Source of the DNA: Pestalotiopsis fici W106-1
Taxonomy: Eukaryota > Ascomycota > Sordariomycetes > Amphisphaeriales > Sporocadaceae
NCBI RefSeq assembly: GCF_000516985.1
Contig: NW_006917102.1
Coordinates: forward strand, 1,272,643-1,336,642
Direction of reading: 5' to 3'
Length of the DNA: 64,000 nt
Of the stretch, positions 44,797 to 57,079 are shown in pieces (the stretch's first letter is position 1; each line of letters opens with the position of its first letter). The notes beneath the pieces were generated by a model. It saw nothing but the letters and a program-made list of their open reading frames with translations, was not told where the DNA came from and made no database searches. Both the position numbers and the translations under genes were made by a program.

Positions 44797-47104
44797 CTAA
44801 TGAGCCTTGACAACACCAGAAGCGTCTGCCTGGGATGCGATTCTCTTCTTGTATGCCTGCACGTCTCCAGGGAATTTCCATACGGTGCCGTTCTCGCACA
44901 CCCATAGACTCGTGCATACAGTCTGAAGCATTGTGACATCGTGAGAAACCATGAGTACACCTCCCTGGAACTGCTGCAGAGCTTCGGCCAGAGCATCCAT
45001 TGCCTCAATATCAAGATGGTTAGAAGGTTCGTCGAGAACCAGGATATGAGGGTTGGTGAGGGCCAGGCAGGCAAAGGCAACACGAGACTTTTGACCACCA
45101 GACAGGACACCCATCTTTTGAAGACCCGTGGTACCAGTGATACCGAAAGCACCAAGTTGTCTTCGATACTCCTCTTCAGCTCGGCCTGGGTATTCCTTGG
45201 CCATGAAACTGACAGCGCTCATGGTCAGGTCGAGAGCATCAACGTGGTGTTGGGCAAAGAAACCAATTCGGAGTCGTGTATGTTGTGAGATGAGACCTTG
45301 GGTAGCCGACAGCTTGCCAATAAGGAGCTTGAGAATTGTCGTCTTACCCGCACCGTTGGGACCCACGATACCGATTCGAGAGTCAAGCTGGACATCAAGG
45401 TCGACATCCTTGAGCAAGATCTTGTCTTCGCTGTAGCCAAAAGTGACACCCGACATTTGTACAATTGGCGGCGAAAGCTTCTCCACATCGGGGAACTTGA
45501 ACTTGACGCTGTACTCTTGCTCTGGTGGTGTGAGAATTGGCATGCGTTCCAGCTTCTTGATACGCGATTGTGCTTCGGCAGCCTTTCCAGCGTTGTATCG
45601 GAACTTGTCAATAAAGGCCTGGAGATGAGCGCGCTGGGCCACGTTATTCTCGTACTCTCGTTGGTAGACCTTCTTACGCTCTTCCTTGGTGGCGTAAAAG
45701 GACTCAAAGTTGGCTCCTCTGTAGTAGTCGAGTCTCTCGGAATGTTGGTGGATGATGTCAGTAGCAACCTCGTTAAGGAATGCTCTGTCGTGAGAAACAA
45801 CCAGGACAGTACTGGGATATCCCTGCAGATAGTTGGAAAGGAAAGTAATGGACGGAACGTCCAACATGTTGGACGGTTCGTCAAGAAGCAGCAGATCAGG
45901 CTCGCAAAACAGTGCTCTGGCGAGGGCAAGACGCATACGCCAACCACCAGAGAAGGTCTTGGTGGCAAACTGCTGACGCTCTGGGGAGAAACCAAGACCG
46001 GCAAGGATACTGGCCGCCCTGGACTCTGCCTTGTCCGACTCCATCTCCGCCAGCTTGTCTTGAATGTCACCTAGCTTGTTGTCGAGAGTCTCACGATCCC
46101 GGTCCAGCTTGCTTGCATCGGCCGAGGTATCAGCCATTGAAGAGCGCTGAGCCTCGATACCTGCAAGCTTCTCGGTGATTTCTGATTGTTCTCTGAGCAG
46201 GACTTTTCGCCAGACATCGGCATCCAGAACAGCTTGGATAGCAGGTGTGTCGTCTCCAGAAAGCTGCAACCATTAGTATTGTTCTCAGGAAGCAACATTG
46301 ATTTGTATCACGTACCTCTTGCTCGACGTGCAGAATGGAAATGTGCGTTGGAATAGGAACCTCTCTTCGTGATAAAGCGCGCAGAAGCGTGGATTTACCC
46401 ACACCGTTGTTACCAACCAAACCATAGCGATGTCCGTAAGCCAGAGTGAAAGTAGTGTCCGTCAAAATACGCTGACCACTAATGGACACATCGATGCTGT
46501 CGATCTTGATGTCCTTGCTCTTGCTGGAACTGCCGCCCAGCTGGAGAGGGTTGACAGCCATGTAAAATTCCTCGTACGATTGCGTAGAGTCGGGCTGGTC
46601 CAAGAGCCTGGAGGCCTCGTACTCGACGTTCTTGAATTGCTTCTTGCTCTGCTTGGCAGCAATCTTGCGCTCGGCCTTCTCCAGCTTCTTGCGATCGACC
46701 TTGGACTCAACCTTGCGTTGGTTGGCAGACTCCAGATCAATGCTGCCAGTGGCCACAGCGAGCGTGGACGACATGTTGCGCTGGGCGCCGACCTGAATGG
46801 CCTGATCCAAGCGCTTCGCGGCCGAGGGGCCTCTGCGCTCACCATTTTCGTTATTGACGGCCTCGTACTTCTCAACCCACTTGGCTACCAAGTCCTGGAT
46901 CTTCTTCTGCTCAGCGCCGGTCGCATTGCCGGAGGCGGACACCAGCAGCTCCGTGATGGCGACAGCGGCCTCGGCAAGCGGCGACAGCCCGGTGGCCTCC
47001 TCCTCGTCGGTCCATGCCATGGAGGCATGCCTCAGGTATCCGGCCGAGTACTCGGACACGACGGGGTCGACATCCGGCAGCACGGCCCTGATGTCAGACT
47101 CCAT
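44797..47104 (-). CDS. gcn20: ABCF ATPase GCN20
   Basis: Exons 46316-47104 and 44797-46263, with a 52-nt intron, give 751 aa, against 752 in yeast Gcn20. The N-terminal about 190 residues (MESDIRAVLPDVDPVVSEYS) form the Gcn1-binding region. They are followed by two ABC domains without membrane segments. ABC1 has Walker A GNNGVGKST (231-239), signature SGGWRMRLALARAL and Walker B LLLLDEPSNMLD. ABC2 has GPNGAGKTT, LSGGQKSR and ILVLDEPSNHLD. Between them is the ABCF linker (LERMPILTPP). Gcn20 with Gcn1 on ribosomes helps activate the kinase Gcn2 during amino-acid starvation. The N-terminal domain and length favour Gcn20 over Arb1 or eEF3. The intron sits just after HVEQE and splices to LSGDDTPA. 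Confidence 0.95.
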
Positions 47105-50100
47105 GATAGTGGCTGGGAATGCACTGATCTGTTTACTTTTTCCTGTCCCTGGTACTGGTTGTATGTGGGAAGCTGGGTGCTTGCCACGTGCAATTGGACG
47201 ACTCTGAGAAATTGCCTACGTGGCCAAGAAATTGTTGCAGGCGCAGTGTCGCTCCAACCTCTTCTCACACGAGAAATGGCCCGTCCCTTGATCCTAACCA
47301 CCACGATGGTAATCAGAGTTTTATGTCACCGGTTTGGATTTGTGACAGATCTTTGACGAGCTGTTGCACGGCATACAGTCAGTTTGCTCCGAATCAAAAA
47401 TTCATCACACTTGGGCAAAAATCGACGGCATGTCGTTAAAGGTGGGGTCATCGCGGGGTAAGCTGATTGGGTACAGCGATTTGATGTCTTTTGCTACAAT
47501 ATGGATCATCATCTTTATTGCCACGACGATTACGAAGAATTCGCATCAAAAGAAACGACGAGTCGTCAGATTTTCGGAAATTCTAAAAATCTTGTTCATT
47601 TTCATCTAATTTCGTTCGATTGCGATGCAGGAGTTCGTGCGGCTCGGCTGGAGTACATTGATGCCTGCCTCAGGTGTATTACTGTGGCGAACATTGAATG
47701 ACTGTCATTCGCAGGCTTGCTGGATTTTTTTCCGATCATAGTCGAGACAATCACTGAATCCCAAGTCGGAAATTCATTCTTTGTTCAAGATGAGGTCGCT
47801 TCCGACCATTATAAGGCGCTGATGAGGCTATCTGTCCGAGATTGTCGCCGTCGGCGTAGATGCACCCATATATAGCAGCAATGAATCATGCAAGCCGGCT
47901 GGCATACTGAACCGGACGATGGATCTAACTGATGCGAGGAGCAGCCGCCTGGCTGTCAGCTCGCCAAACCTCGGCAAGGTACAAGTCACATTTTGATGGT
48001 TCGTCCATCTTGGAAAAGGAGAGAAAGAAACAGCGATTTGGGTACTGCGTAAGCATAGTTTATTAGCTTATGCAAGCCTCATTGCCCTAATACCAGGGGT
48101 TCATTTTTTTTTTCTAGAACCTGCTTCCTTTTTGCAGGCGCGTACCACCAGGCTCACACTACATTTAGACAGATTCCCCAAATCTCGTTTACATCTCCGG
48201 TGCGCCGCCGGGATGTCCCCCGCCCGCCACCATCCGGATCGATACGGGGGGTCGAGAGTCAGATGAGGCGTCGACCAGGACGCGCCGTTGTCCTTCCAGC
48301 CTTCTTGGGGGGACCCTGAACTTCTCCTTCTGGGCAGAGAGGTATTCCTGGAAGAAGAATCTTGGTAGAAGAACGGACCGGGCATGCCGCGTCAACTGAC
48401 AAGATTCTCTCAGCGGCTACCGCTAGAAACCACTGGTGTCGGTGGAAAAACAGACCCTTAGACAAATCCACGTGAGACGCGTCTGGCAAGCCCAACGGGC
48501 GCGTTCTTGTTGGCTGGTGATCCGGCTGACGACATACGAGGATTGACCAATCATGGGCAGCCAATCGGCCACCTAAAACCGGACCTTCGCAGGTTTCCGG
48601 GCCCTGGTCGCGGTCAGCACTGGGATCTTGATCATCTCGTTATGGAACCGCCCATCCCGTGAGCAACGAGGGGAATGCCTGGTTTGAACTTTGCAGGCGT
48701 ACTTGCTTGCTTGCCTTTGCTCGACTGATGACTTGGTTTTTCCCCTGCACTGGACAGAGACCCTCCATGTATGCGCGAATGCAGGATCCAGACTTTTTTC
48801 TCCTGCCCGTAGAACAAGAGATGCATAGCGGATCTTTAAGCCACTAGAAATTCATACCAACTGAGACATTTCAAGCTTCTTCCTCTTTTTGTTTCATTTT
48901 TCTTCTTGGGAGGCCACTCTGTGGGTGTACATGTGCGCCTGCATACTCTAACTATAATCTTCTCATACCGCTCGAAATCGGGGCTTCAGAACAAGCTTTG
49001 AGGGAAAGAATTGTATGCTGTGTGCCAGGCTGCATGCCATAGAGAGGCTGCCAAAAAAGGACTCAATTCCCAAAATAACAAGCGATCATAATCGGCATAT
49101 CGTAATAGTGAATCACAAGTTTCACACCCATCCTTCCTCGTTCCCACTCAAAGCTTATCTCTGGATCTCGACCGGCATTATTGTGTGTCACATCTGCCAC
49201 TCTGTATGAATGATCATCGTCTCTTCTGAGATGGTCCCATCGTGTCTCTGTCTCTGTCCCTCTCCCTTTCTTTCAACACTCACCGTAATGCTTGAATGTC
49301 AGTTCGGATCCACGGCCTAGAATGGGCTACCCCTCCTCATCCTACAAGTGTGAGGAGTTCACGTCATCTGTGGTTCTGCCACAAAAACAACTGGACCGGA
49401 AGGCACAGCACCACATATGGGGAAACCTTAAGCTAGCCAACGAATCCGATATGCAAGAAGAAGCTGGGCTTGGGACCCTTGGAAGTAAAGGAACGTCGTA
49501 CATTCTACCTGTAGCTAGTCCCAGCATGCCCAGCGCGGCTGAAAAAATCAATGTCCTCTTGGTGCAACCAATAACGAGCCACGGAACCCAGTTTCTCAAC
49601 TGGGAAAATCTCAACATGGCGCAACGTAGGGGGATCGCCTGAACTCTGATGAGTTGGTGCACCAGTTCGAGCAAACTTTAAATCACAATTGCCTTATGGA
49701 CAGCTTTTGGTTTCAATATACGAAGTACCACTATCATGTAGCAAAACATAGTCCTACATGTTATGTACCAGCTGAACATGTCAAGACGCCCAATTATTCA
49801 TGATACAAAGCCTCGAGTTTGTGACCACCTAGCTGTGCTCAGTTCTCGGGGAGTGGGGAGACGCGAGAAGCCATGCGAGAGCGCCAAAAAGGGCCCGGGA
49901 ACAACCAAATAATGGATACAATCGGATGCCCTTTTTGTTCTATTAATTGATTCGGGCGTTTCCTGGGGAAAGGAACGCAACCTCAGCTGGGCTCAGGGGC
50001 CGAGAAAGATCGTAGGATATACGGGTAGAGTTGCAGTGCTAAGCCCGGGCACGAAACACCCGGTCTTTTGCTTGCTACCAGTGCGTTTACCTTGTACTTT

Positions 50101-53100
50101 TGTCATCTCGTCCCATGTCTCCAGCGCAACCCACGATTTTTACCACCTTCCGGCCCATGGCGGCCACTATGTTTCTTGCTGTTTGCGTGAGGTTCCTTCT
50201 TTGCCGTTGGTCTCCAAGTGCCGGCGACCGGTGGCGCCTGGATTGATGAGCTGTCGTATGCAGAGGTCGAGGCATTATCCCTACACACGACCAAGTTTTT
50301 CACAGTTCTGGGCTTTTCCACCGATACGCTAATAAGTCAACTTTCATCGCAAAAATTCGTGTTCCAGATTTGTTGCTTCGTTCCTGGTGCCAAGGTGCAA
50401 AGCATACCGACTTTGTGATGTATGCTACAGGCGCTAGATCTGGGGAAAGCAAGCGACCGATGATCATTTTGCTTCTTTCTTTCTCTTGTTTCCACCCAAG
50501 ATTAGCTCATGATTTGACCGTCGAGTCCCCGTTAGATAGACATGGGCATGTTGGCACCATTCTCGGGAAGATCCATATGCTGTTCTCAAAGATCTCGATT
50601 TATCCCTCAGTTGCGCCCTGCTATGTGGCTGGAGAATTTTCAAAGATCGTGATGCCCACGAAAATCTACGACATTGTCTCCGCCACAGGAACCACCTAGG
50701 TTCCAGGATCTAACCCATCTTTGTGGACGCTCGGATATCTCACGATCCGTCTAGATTCAAACAAGATGGGGAAAGATTCGCTCAAGCGCTCTTTTGGACG
50801 ACCGTTGTGCCTATGAAAGCTACTAGTTCTTACCGAATCTATGGGTTTCACACCTTGCTTAGCCTCTTGTTTACCTTTTTTCCCTTATAATAGCCCCAAT
50901 AGAGGGACCTCGGATTTGGCTAGCCTGGCGAGCTAGCTACCAGACCAAATCGCTGTCGCGGCTCTATCAGGTAGGAGGGATGGCTGGGATGAGATAAAGT
51001 GTCCCGACGAAAATAAACCCACTTGAAGTGATGTCATCAATCGGCTTGCCCGTAAAGGCTGGAGAGAAAAGGCTGGTGAAGGCTTCATCTTGGGGACTTC
51101 AGAGGCGGTGAGGGCTTCATGGCAAAACGTTTTGGTTTTTGGGGGGACTCGAACTTGGTTCTAGATGGGCAGTCAGATGACTTCGATGAATTCGGTTGGA
51201 CAAAACGGCTTCTTGAATAGTCCCTGCATGGAAGAACCAGCCAAAGCCAGCTTATCAGTGTAAAAGGTTCAGCTTTCACAAGGCCGCCGGTCCTTGCCGC
51301 CAACGCCAGCAAGCAGAGCTACTCTATACAGGTCCTTAGCCTCTGCACTGGGCGCAAATTTAGGTATGCCCAATTGACCAAATCAATGGTATTTGCAGGA
51401 ATTCGAGCGAGGCTTGAGGGGTAGGAGGGGACCGACTGCACCACCAATATGTGCCGGTCAGTGCCTGTGGTTTTTTTTAGGGTGGACAATTGACGAAAGG
51501 ATGAGACGAAGACAGCTACTCATTCCGGAGGAATTGGATGTTAACTAGACGAATACGGACCATGAAACGGCCGAGTGATCATGCCAAAGCAGGACATCAG
51601 TATGCAACTGGAAAGCAAATGCACATACCCGTATGGACTGATTAGCTGTCTTCATACGAATGGTAGCAACTGGCGCTTCAATCATTACAGCTGTCTCAAA
51701 CTTCCAAGCAAAACAGAATCATCAATAGCAAATGTATGTTTGATGGTTGTTCTTCTTGTCAGGGGATCTGCATCAGCTACTGTAGGCACGACGGCTTATG
51801 GGAAAGCTAGACTGCATGCTTCCATTGAACGGAAGGCGGTGAAAAAGAGAGCATGTGTGTGATGGTTGGAATTATGCCATAAGACTAGGTAGAGTATTAT
51901 TATTACTTCCCGTTTGCCGCGATTGGATACAAAGCAAGCAGGCTGTCTACACAGTACTGTCGGATCATCAAACGCGCGTTGTAAATAGGGCTTGTGTTCA
52001 TATTGATGTTGTAATAAGGCAGCGAACTGTGTACTGTATGTATGTGTATGCATCTTTCCCCCTTCTTGCAATTTGGAGCCTTTTCCAGGGTTCCAGTTCG
52101 GGTGCAACACTGAAGTTCAATTAAGTAGCTGAATGCGTGCCATCCATGTTGTCATCCCTGGGGTTGTAGGGACAACACGATGCTGAGTCCTGACCAGTAG
52201 CAGATAAGATGCTGGCTGTGATCGATTCCCGGACCTTTCCCCTGCTTGTCCCCGTCAAATAGTTACTGTGTACATTGACGTCCCCAGAACCTCCGTAAGT
52301 AGACTTGGGAAAAGCCCGAAAGAGTGACGTTGGGCTTATTTTGTGAATAATTCCGCAGACTTGCCAAGTCACTATATGCCGCAGGTAATTGAGTGCGAGC
52401 TAGAGCATGATACCATGTACGTACTCTGTACACTACTGTACTTTCCCGCAATCGTCTGAATATGTTTGCGCGCAAAACGGAGACAGGTGGTACAATATGC
52501 CTGTTCCCTCTAACACAGCTTTCAGCGTGTTGATTCGTGACAGCGCACAACGGTATAATCCACGGCACTGACTCTCACGACATGGCGGCAACAATGACAG
52601 CTGAAGCGCCAACTCTTAACACTTATTAGGTGGCCTATGCGCCCTCGGCTATCCCCCTCCACTGTCATCGTCGACAAGTTGCCGCCATTCCCAGGTCTCC
52701 ACTCCTGATTACGCGCTCAAGCAGTGGTGGTGGTAGTACTCTGATTTGACAAAGTGGACAGAGATCTCGCCCATCCATCGGCATGATGCAAGATGTGACG
52801 CGCAACTTTGGTCCCTTGCAGCACTGGTGGTCTAGTCAGATAATTTTCTTCCCCCAGTGTTACACTCTTCTTCTGCCGAAAGAGCTGGTGCGGCTTTTTG
52901 CTACCTTGGTAGCGGTGGTTCATATAAACTTTGGATGATTATTACCGTCAATAGCAGAACCGAGAGTGTGCTCGGACTTCGTTGTAACGTGGAAAAGTTG
53001 AGCGGTCCTGGAGCCATGGCAACGGGTCGCTAGGGACACGAGGAAAGAAAACAACATCCCTCATCTGCTGTAGGATTTATGCGCCCATGTCGCAGGTTTC

Positions 53101-56100
53101 ATGGGGCAATGGAGTGCAGATGAGGTCGGCTCCGTAGGAGACTCCCTGGCTCCTGCTCCTGCAGAATAAGTTGCGGCCGCTATCTCATTAGCCGCCAATT
53201 ACCCTGGAGGATCTTTGTTGTGTGATGATTTCTTCTTCTTTCCTCTTTTGCGCCAATTCATCGACTCTTGTTGAACTAGATATCGTACCGCATGGAAAGA
53301 ACTCAAGATGGAACACAGGCGCAAGCATGATCTGGTGGTTACATGATTCCTGATCCTAGCGCATGACACCAAAGTCATGGCACACAGCGTCCGTCATAAT
53401 GGAGAGCAAACTTACTTTTTATTTTGTAGTCCAGAGGCTGTGGACCCGAGTTTCCTTGCCGTACACACGTAGGGATATTCTTATTGCTATTAGCGTACAG
53501 TAGTAGCCGTGGGTATGTTTTGTGCCCGGTATTAATGTGGAAGAGATCGACGCGAGGAGACAGGCCGTACAACATTGGAGCATATGCTTCATCACCACTG
53601 TAATAAGACCTCAGTCCGGCTAGGGCCCTTGGGGGCTCAGGTAAGGTTGTCTCCTCCTGGCTGTGCGAGAGGAAACTTGGACCACTCGCTGCCATATTTG
53701 TGTGGGCGGAGGCGATCTGCCTCCACGATCCGCCAACCCCTGCTGCCGATATGCCGCCGGAGGTCTGAAGTTTCGAAATGTGATCCGGAATAATGTGCAC
53801 TGACTTTAGCTGGGTATTGTATCCATAGTCCGGATACGTATTGTCACATTGAATAGGTATATCTAGCGAGGTATAATAGAGCCCTGAATAGTAGTTGCAC
53901 CTGAATTGTTCGCTTGCCTTGGTAAGACTTTTGGGGCCAAGTTAAGTGTTCGGTAGCAGACGAATGACGGTTCAGTGTTGTTGAACTGGCGCTAATTGTC
54001 AGATTAGGCTTATTGAGGCAAGGAAGTTGACGCACGGCGCAGTTCGCGGGGAGACGGGCAGGGGGTGCAATGCCTGCCTCTGATTCCTACTTTACATTAC
54101 ACACAAGAAGAACTGAAGCGACATTCCGTAATGCTTGCTAATAATTGCCTATTACCATCTATGTACTGTATTCATATGCCTGCCGACCGTCTACCAGGTG
54201 CTTGCCTGCCAGGTGGTTTGTTTTGCTAAAAAAAAAAAAAAAAAAAAAAAGCCATGGACATAATTGTGGCGTTTGTGCAGTGGGTGAATGCTGTTTTATC
54301 TGGTGACAAGTGTCGACATGTATCGAATAGAGGAATGTCGGAAATTTGAGAGACAAGACAACCCTCATTATTGCCCCGAGTTGTCGGGACATTGAGAAGT
54401 AAAAGAAGAAATCCAAATCAAGGCAGAGAAATCTACTAGTGGGTGTAGGAAGCCCGCCTGGGTCGTTTTCGCTTCGAGCCTCACACCTTACCAACCCAGC
54501 CCGCGTGGAGACATCTGAGCCCTGGCAGTCCACCGTGCCATTCCTGAGAAAAGAAAGCATGGTCCACTAGTAGCAAGCAGCTTCACAGTTGTGCGGCACC
54601 CGGGAGAATGAACAACGAGCCTTGGACCTGTCTGTGGCCACAATAGTTGCCAGGGCGTATCGGTCCGTGGCTTTTACTTGCTTTAGAATACGTAGCTGCT
54701 CCGTGTTCATCCCGTTGGTAGCATGTAACTAGGTATGTGATGAGAGAGCGACACGGACACACTATCCGATGGTAAGATCTCCTATCAAGCCCCGATCCCA
54801 TTCATCGTGACATTGCCGAAGCCTTGATAGCCAAGACCCAGTCTTTTCCGGGGCGGTCTCTTGTGGACCGGGCGCAGCGCGGTCTGACCTGGCTTCGCTC
54901 CTTCATTCCATGGACAATCGCACATGTTCTCTTCGAACCCGTTGGAACTGGTTTTTCTACTACAAGGCGTCAGCGGTTGAGCGCGGACTACCCAGTGGCC
55001 TGTTGCTCAAATGGACTGGTCTGCTTGCGACTAGCACATCGCACAAGAGGAGTCATCAGGAATAAACAAGCACCCGACGCGTGCCAGCCCTATCTATTCA
55101 TCTAGCTGTCTACCTACGTAATGTGGCTACGGTAGTGGAAGAAGGAAAAGAAAGACGGAGAAAAAACAGCGAAATCAATCCTACGGTATTCCGTGCAGCG
55201 CCTGGCGGACGAATATGGTCGCCGCCCCGTGCAGGGCCTCGGATGGATATTCGGCAGGGACCAATCAATGCACGTGCAGAACAAGCAACAAAATGCACAG
55301 TACTCTGTAGAGACGAGGGAAGGGAGGAGGGTGAAAAGAAAAGGTGGAACATTTCCTCCCAGGGACAAAGAAAGAAAAAAAGGCCTTGTTGGAAGCTGGG
55401 CAATAACAAGCAGCGCTTCTGCTTACCTTAATTCCAGGGTAAGCCCGTAGCTCGTACCTTTTGCAGACTCCAGCTCCGCCCGCTGTAGGGCCAGGCTTAA
55501 CACACAGCAACCTCAGTGGTCCAACCTATATGCACCCAGGCAGGTACATTAATTGTTATGTGATTCCGGCTGCAATGCGCTGCAGCGCAATTACCACACG
55601 GCGCGGCCAGCAAAGCGCTCCAGTCCCCCTCTTGAATGGAGATCTGAGATGGCGATCCCGCTTTCGTACATACCATTGTGGGCATACCGGTAAGTCATTG
55701 ATCTACGTATGTAAGTAGTGGGCAAGGTGGGAGAGATGCGACGAGTGTGTATGGAACAGTTGTGTTGAGAAAGTGTGGATCTGACAGTACCATAGGCCAA
55801 GGAAGGTAGATACGTAGTAGATGGATCAATTGATGTTTATGCCCGCCCACCTAGCAGAGTGGCATGATCTCCATGGCATTACGGATCCCCATGGTAGTTG
55901 GCCGAGACCCACGCAACTCTTCTTTACACTAGTTTGGGGAATCGTACGCTGGCTGTCGATGCGTCTATGATACACACCTTATTAACCTACGTAGTAAAGT
56001 TCCCAGGATGGACGGGGGTACGTAGATACATTTTACCTGGTAGCTTGGGCTCTGTGCTTTCCACGGAATAGACCACACTAGTATGCAAATTACACTACCG

Positions 56101-57079
56101 GTACACTATTCTAATTGATCAATGCTTGCGACCGCTCGACCAGTGACTCGCTCGCTACCTCGCATCACATTACATACCATAGAGCCAAGCAGGTACTACT
56201 CGCTGGCTCGCTACTAATACTACAACATTGACTACCTACTGCTGGGCCACCCGGAGTATGTAGGTACCTACATTATTACTCCAGTCTTTCATGCCTGCAA
56301 AGCATCCATCCCCCTGGCCGCCGCTTCCCGTCCAAAAAAGCCAGTCCAGAACCTTGCCTTTCCAATGGTAGTAGTACACTACATACTACTGTGGCTTCCT
56401 TTTCTCACTCACGGGCTGAGGTTTCTTTCTCCAGACATTCTCACCAGCTCGACTACGCTTCTCCTCTATTGTAGTAATTTTGGCCGTTTCGACTAGCTGC
56501 TCCCGTTTCGGACCCTCCAAAGGCAGTTTATTCTTCACCTCTTTCCTCTTCTCTCGACCTTCGTCTGAAGTGGACTTATTTGCCCAGCTAGCCCAGAGTC
56601 ACGACGACTGCCCGCCCATTGGTCCACGTCCGGACGCGAGCATCGAAACACGCTCTGCACTTCGATGCACCTAGGTGTGGACTCGGAGAAGTTGCAGCAG
56701 TCACTTGATCCCGTGGACTTGTGCAGGTTCAATTGAAATCTTACGGAGGGCCCAAAGAAACGAAAAAGTATCGCTATCTTGTATCTTGTCTCTTGAAAGA
56801 CTGCGCACCGCTTGGGACATTGGACAGACAGCCCAACGCCCGAAAAAAAAAACGCCCACACCAACCGTCGCTGGCGCGCACGCAACCTTGACCACCACAC
56901 GCACTCGCCAAAACATCCGCCTGGCACACTTCGACTGGCATTCCTCGGGCTCAACAACAGAGGAACTGCGATGCCTTGACGAACAATGGTTACGAGAACG
57001 ACAGAGAGTGCCGCTTCTTCCTTTTGCCTCGTCCTCGCAGGCTCCCCTTCCTGGCAGTAAGACCCGATCATCCTGCAAC
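47105..57079. other. 10-kb stretch without a recognised gene
   Basis: This gap lies between the divergent starts of GCN20 and the large unknown protein. No ORF here has a recognisable domain. The longest (53375-53800 minus, 56675-57217 plus) lack coding character. I saw no tRNA or transposase. It contains a 23-A run (54228-54250), many TACCTAC/GTAGGTA words from 55800 to 56300 and a pyrimidine-rich leader at about 56395-56560. Either the region is truly gene-poor or it holds non-coding or decayed sequence I cannot recognise by eye. Confidence 0.45.
54228..54250 (+). repeat. A23 homopolymer
   Basis: An uninterrupted run of 23 A, the longest in the window. No retroelement coding sequence is visible next to it. 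Confidence 0.85.

Noticed and set aside
47430..47609. Possible 59-aa single-pass membrane peptide (MSLKVGSSRGKLIGYSD...)
   Set aside because: One hydrophobic stretch in AT-rich DNA is easily random, and there is no homology or coding signal.
24936..49301. Exact 17-mer GTAATGCTTGAATGTCA at 24936 and 49285
   Set aside because: A chance shared 17-mer has a probability of roughly one in ten in 64 kb, and the flanks do not match.
53375..53800. Minus-strand ORF of 141 codons
   Set aside because: No recognisable motif, atypical composition and no sign of splicing partners; kept as part of the empty 10-kb stretch.
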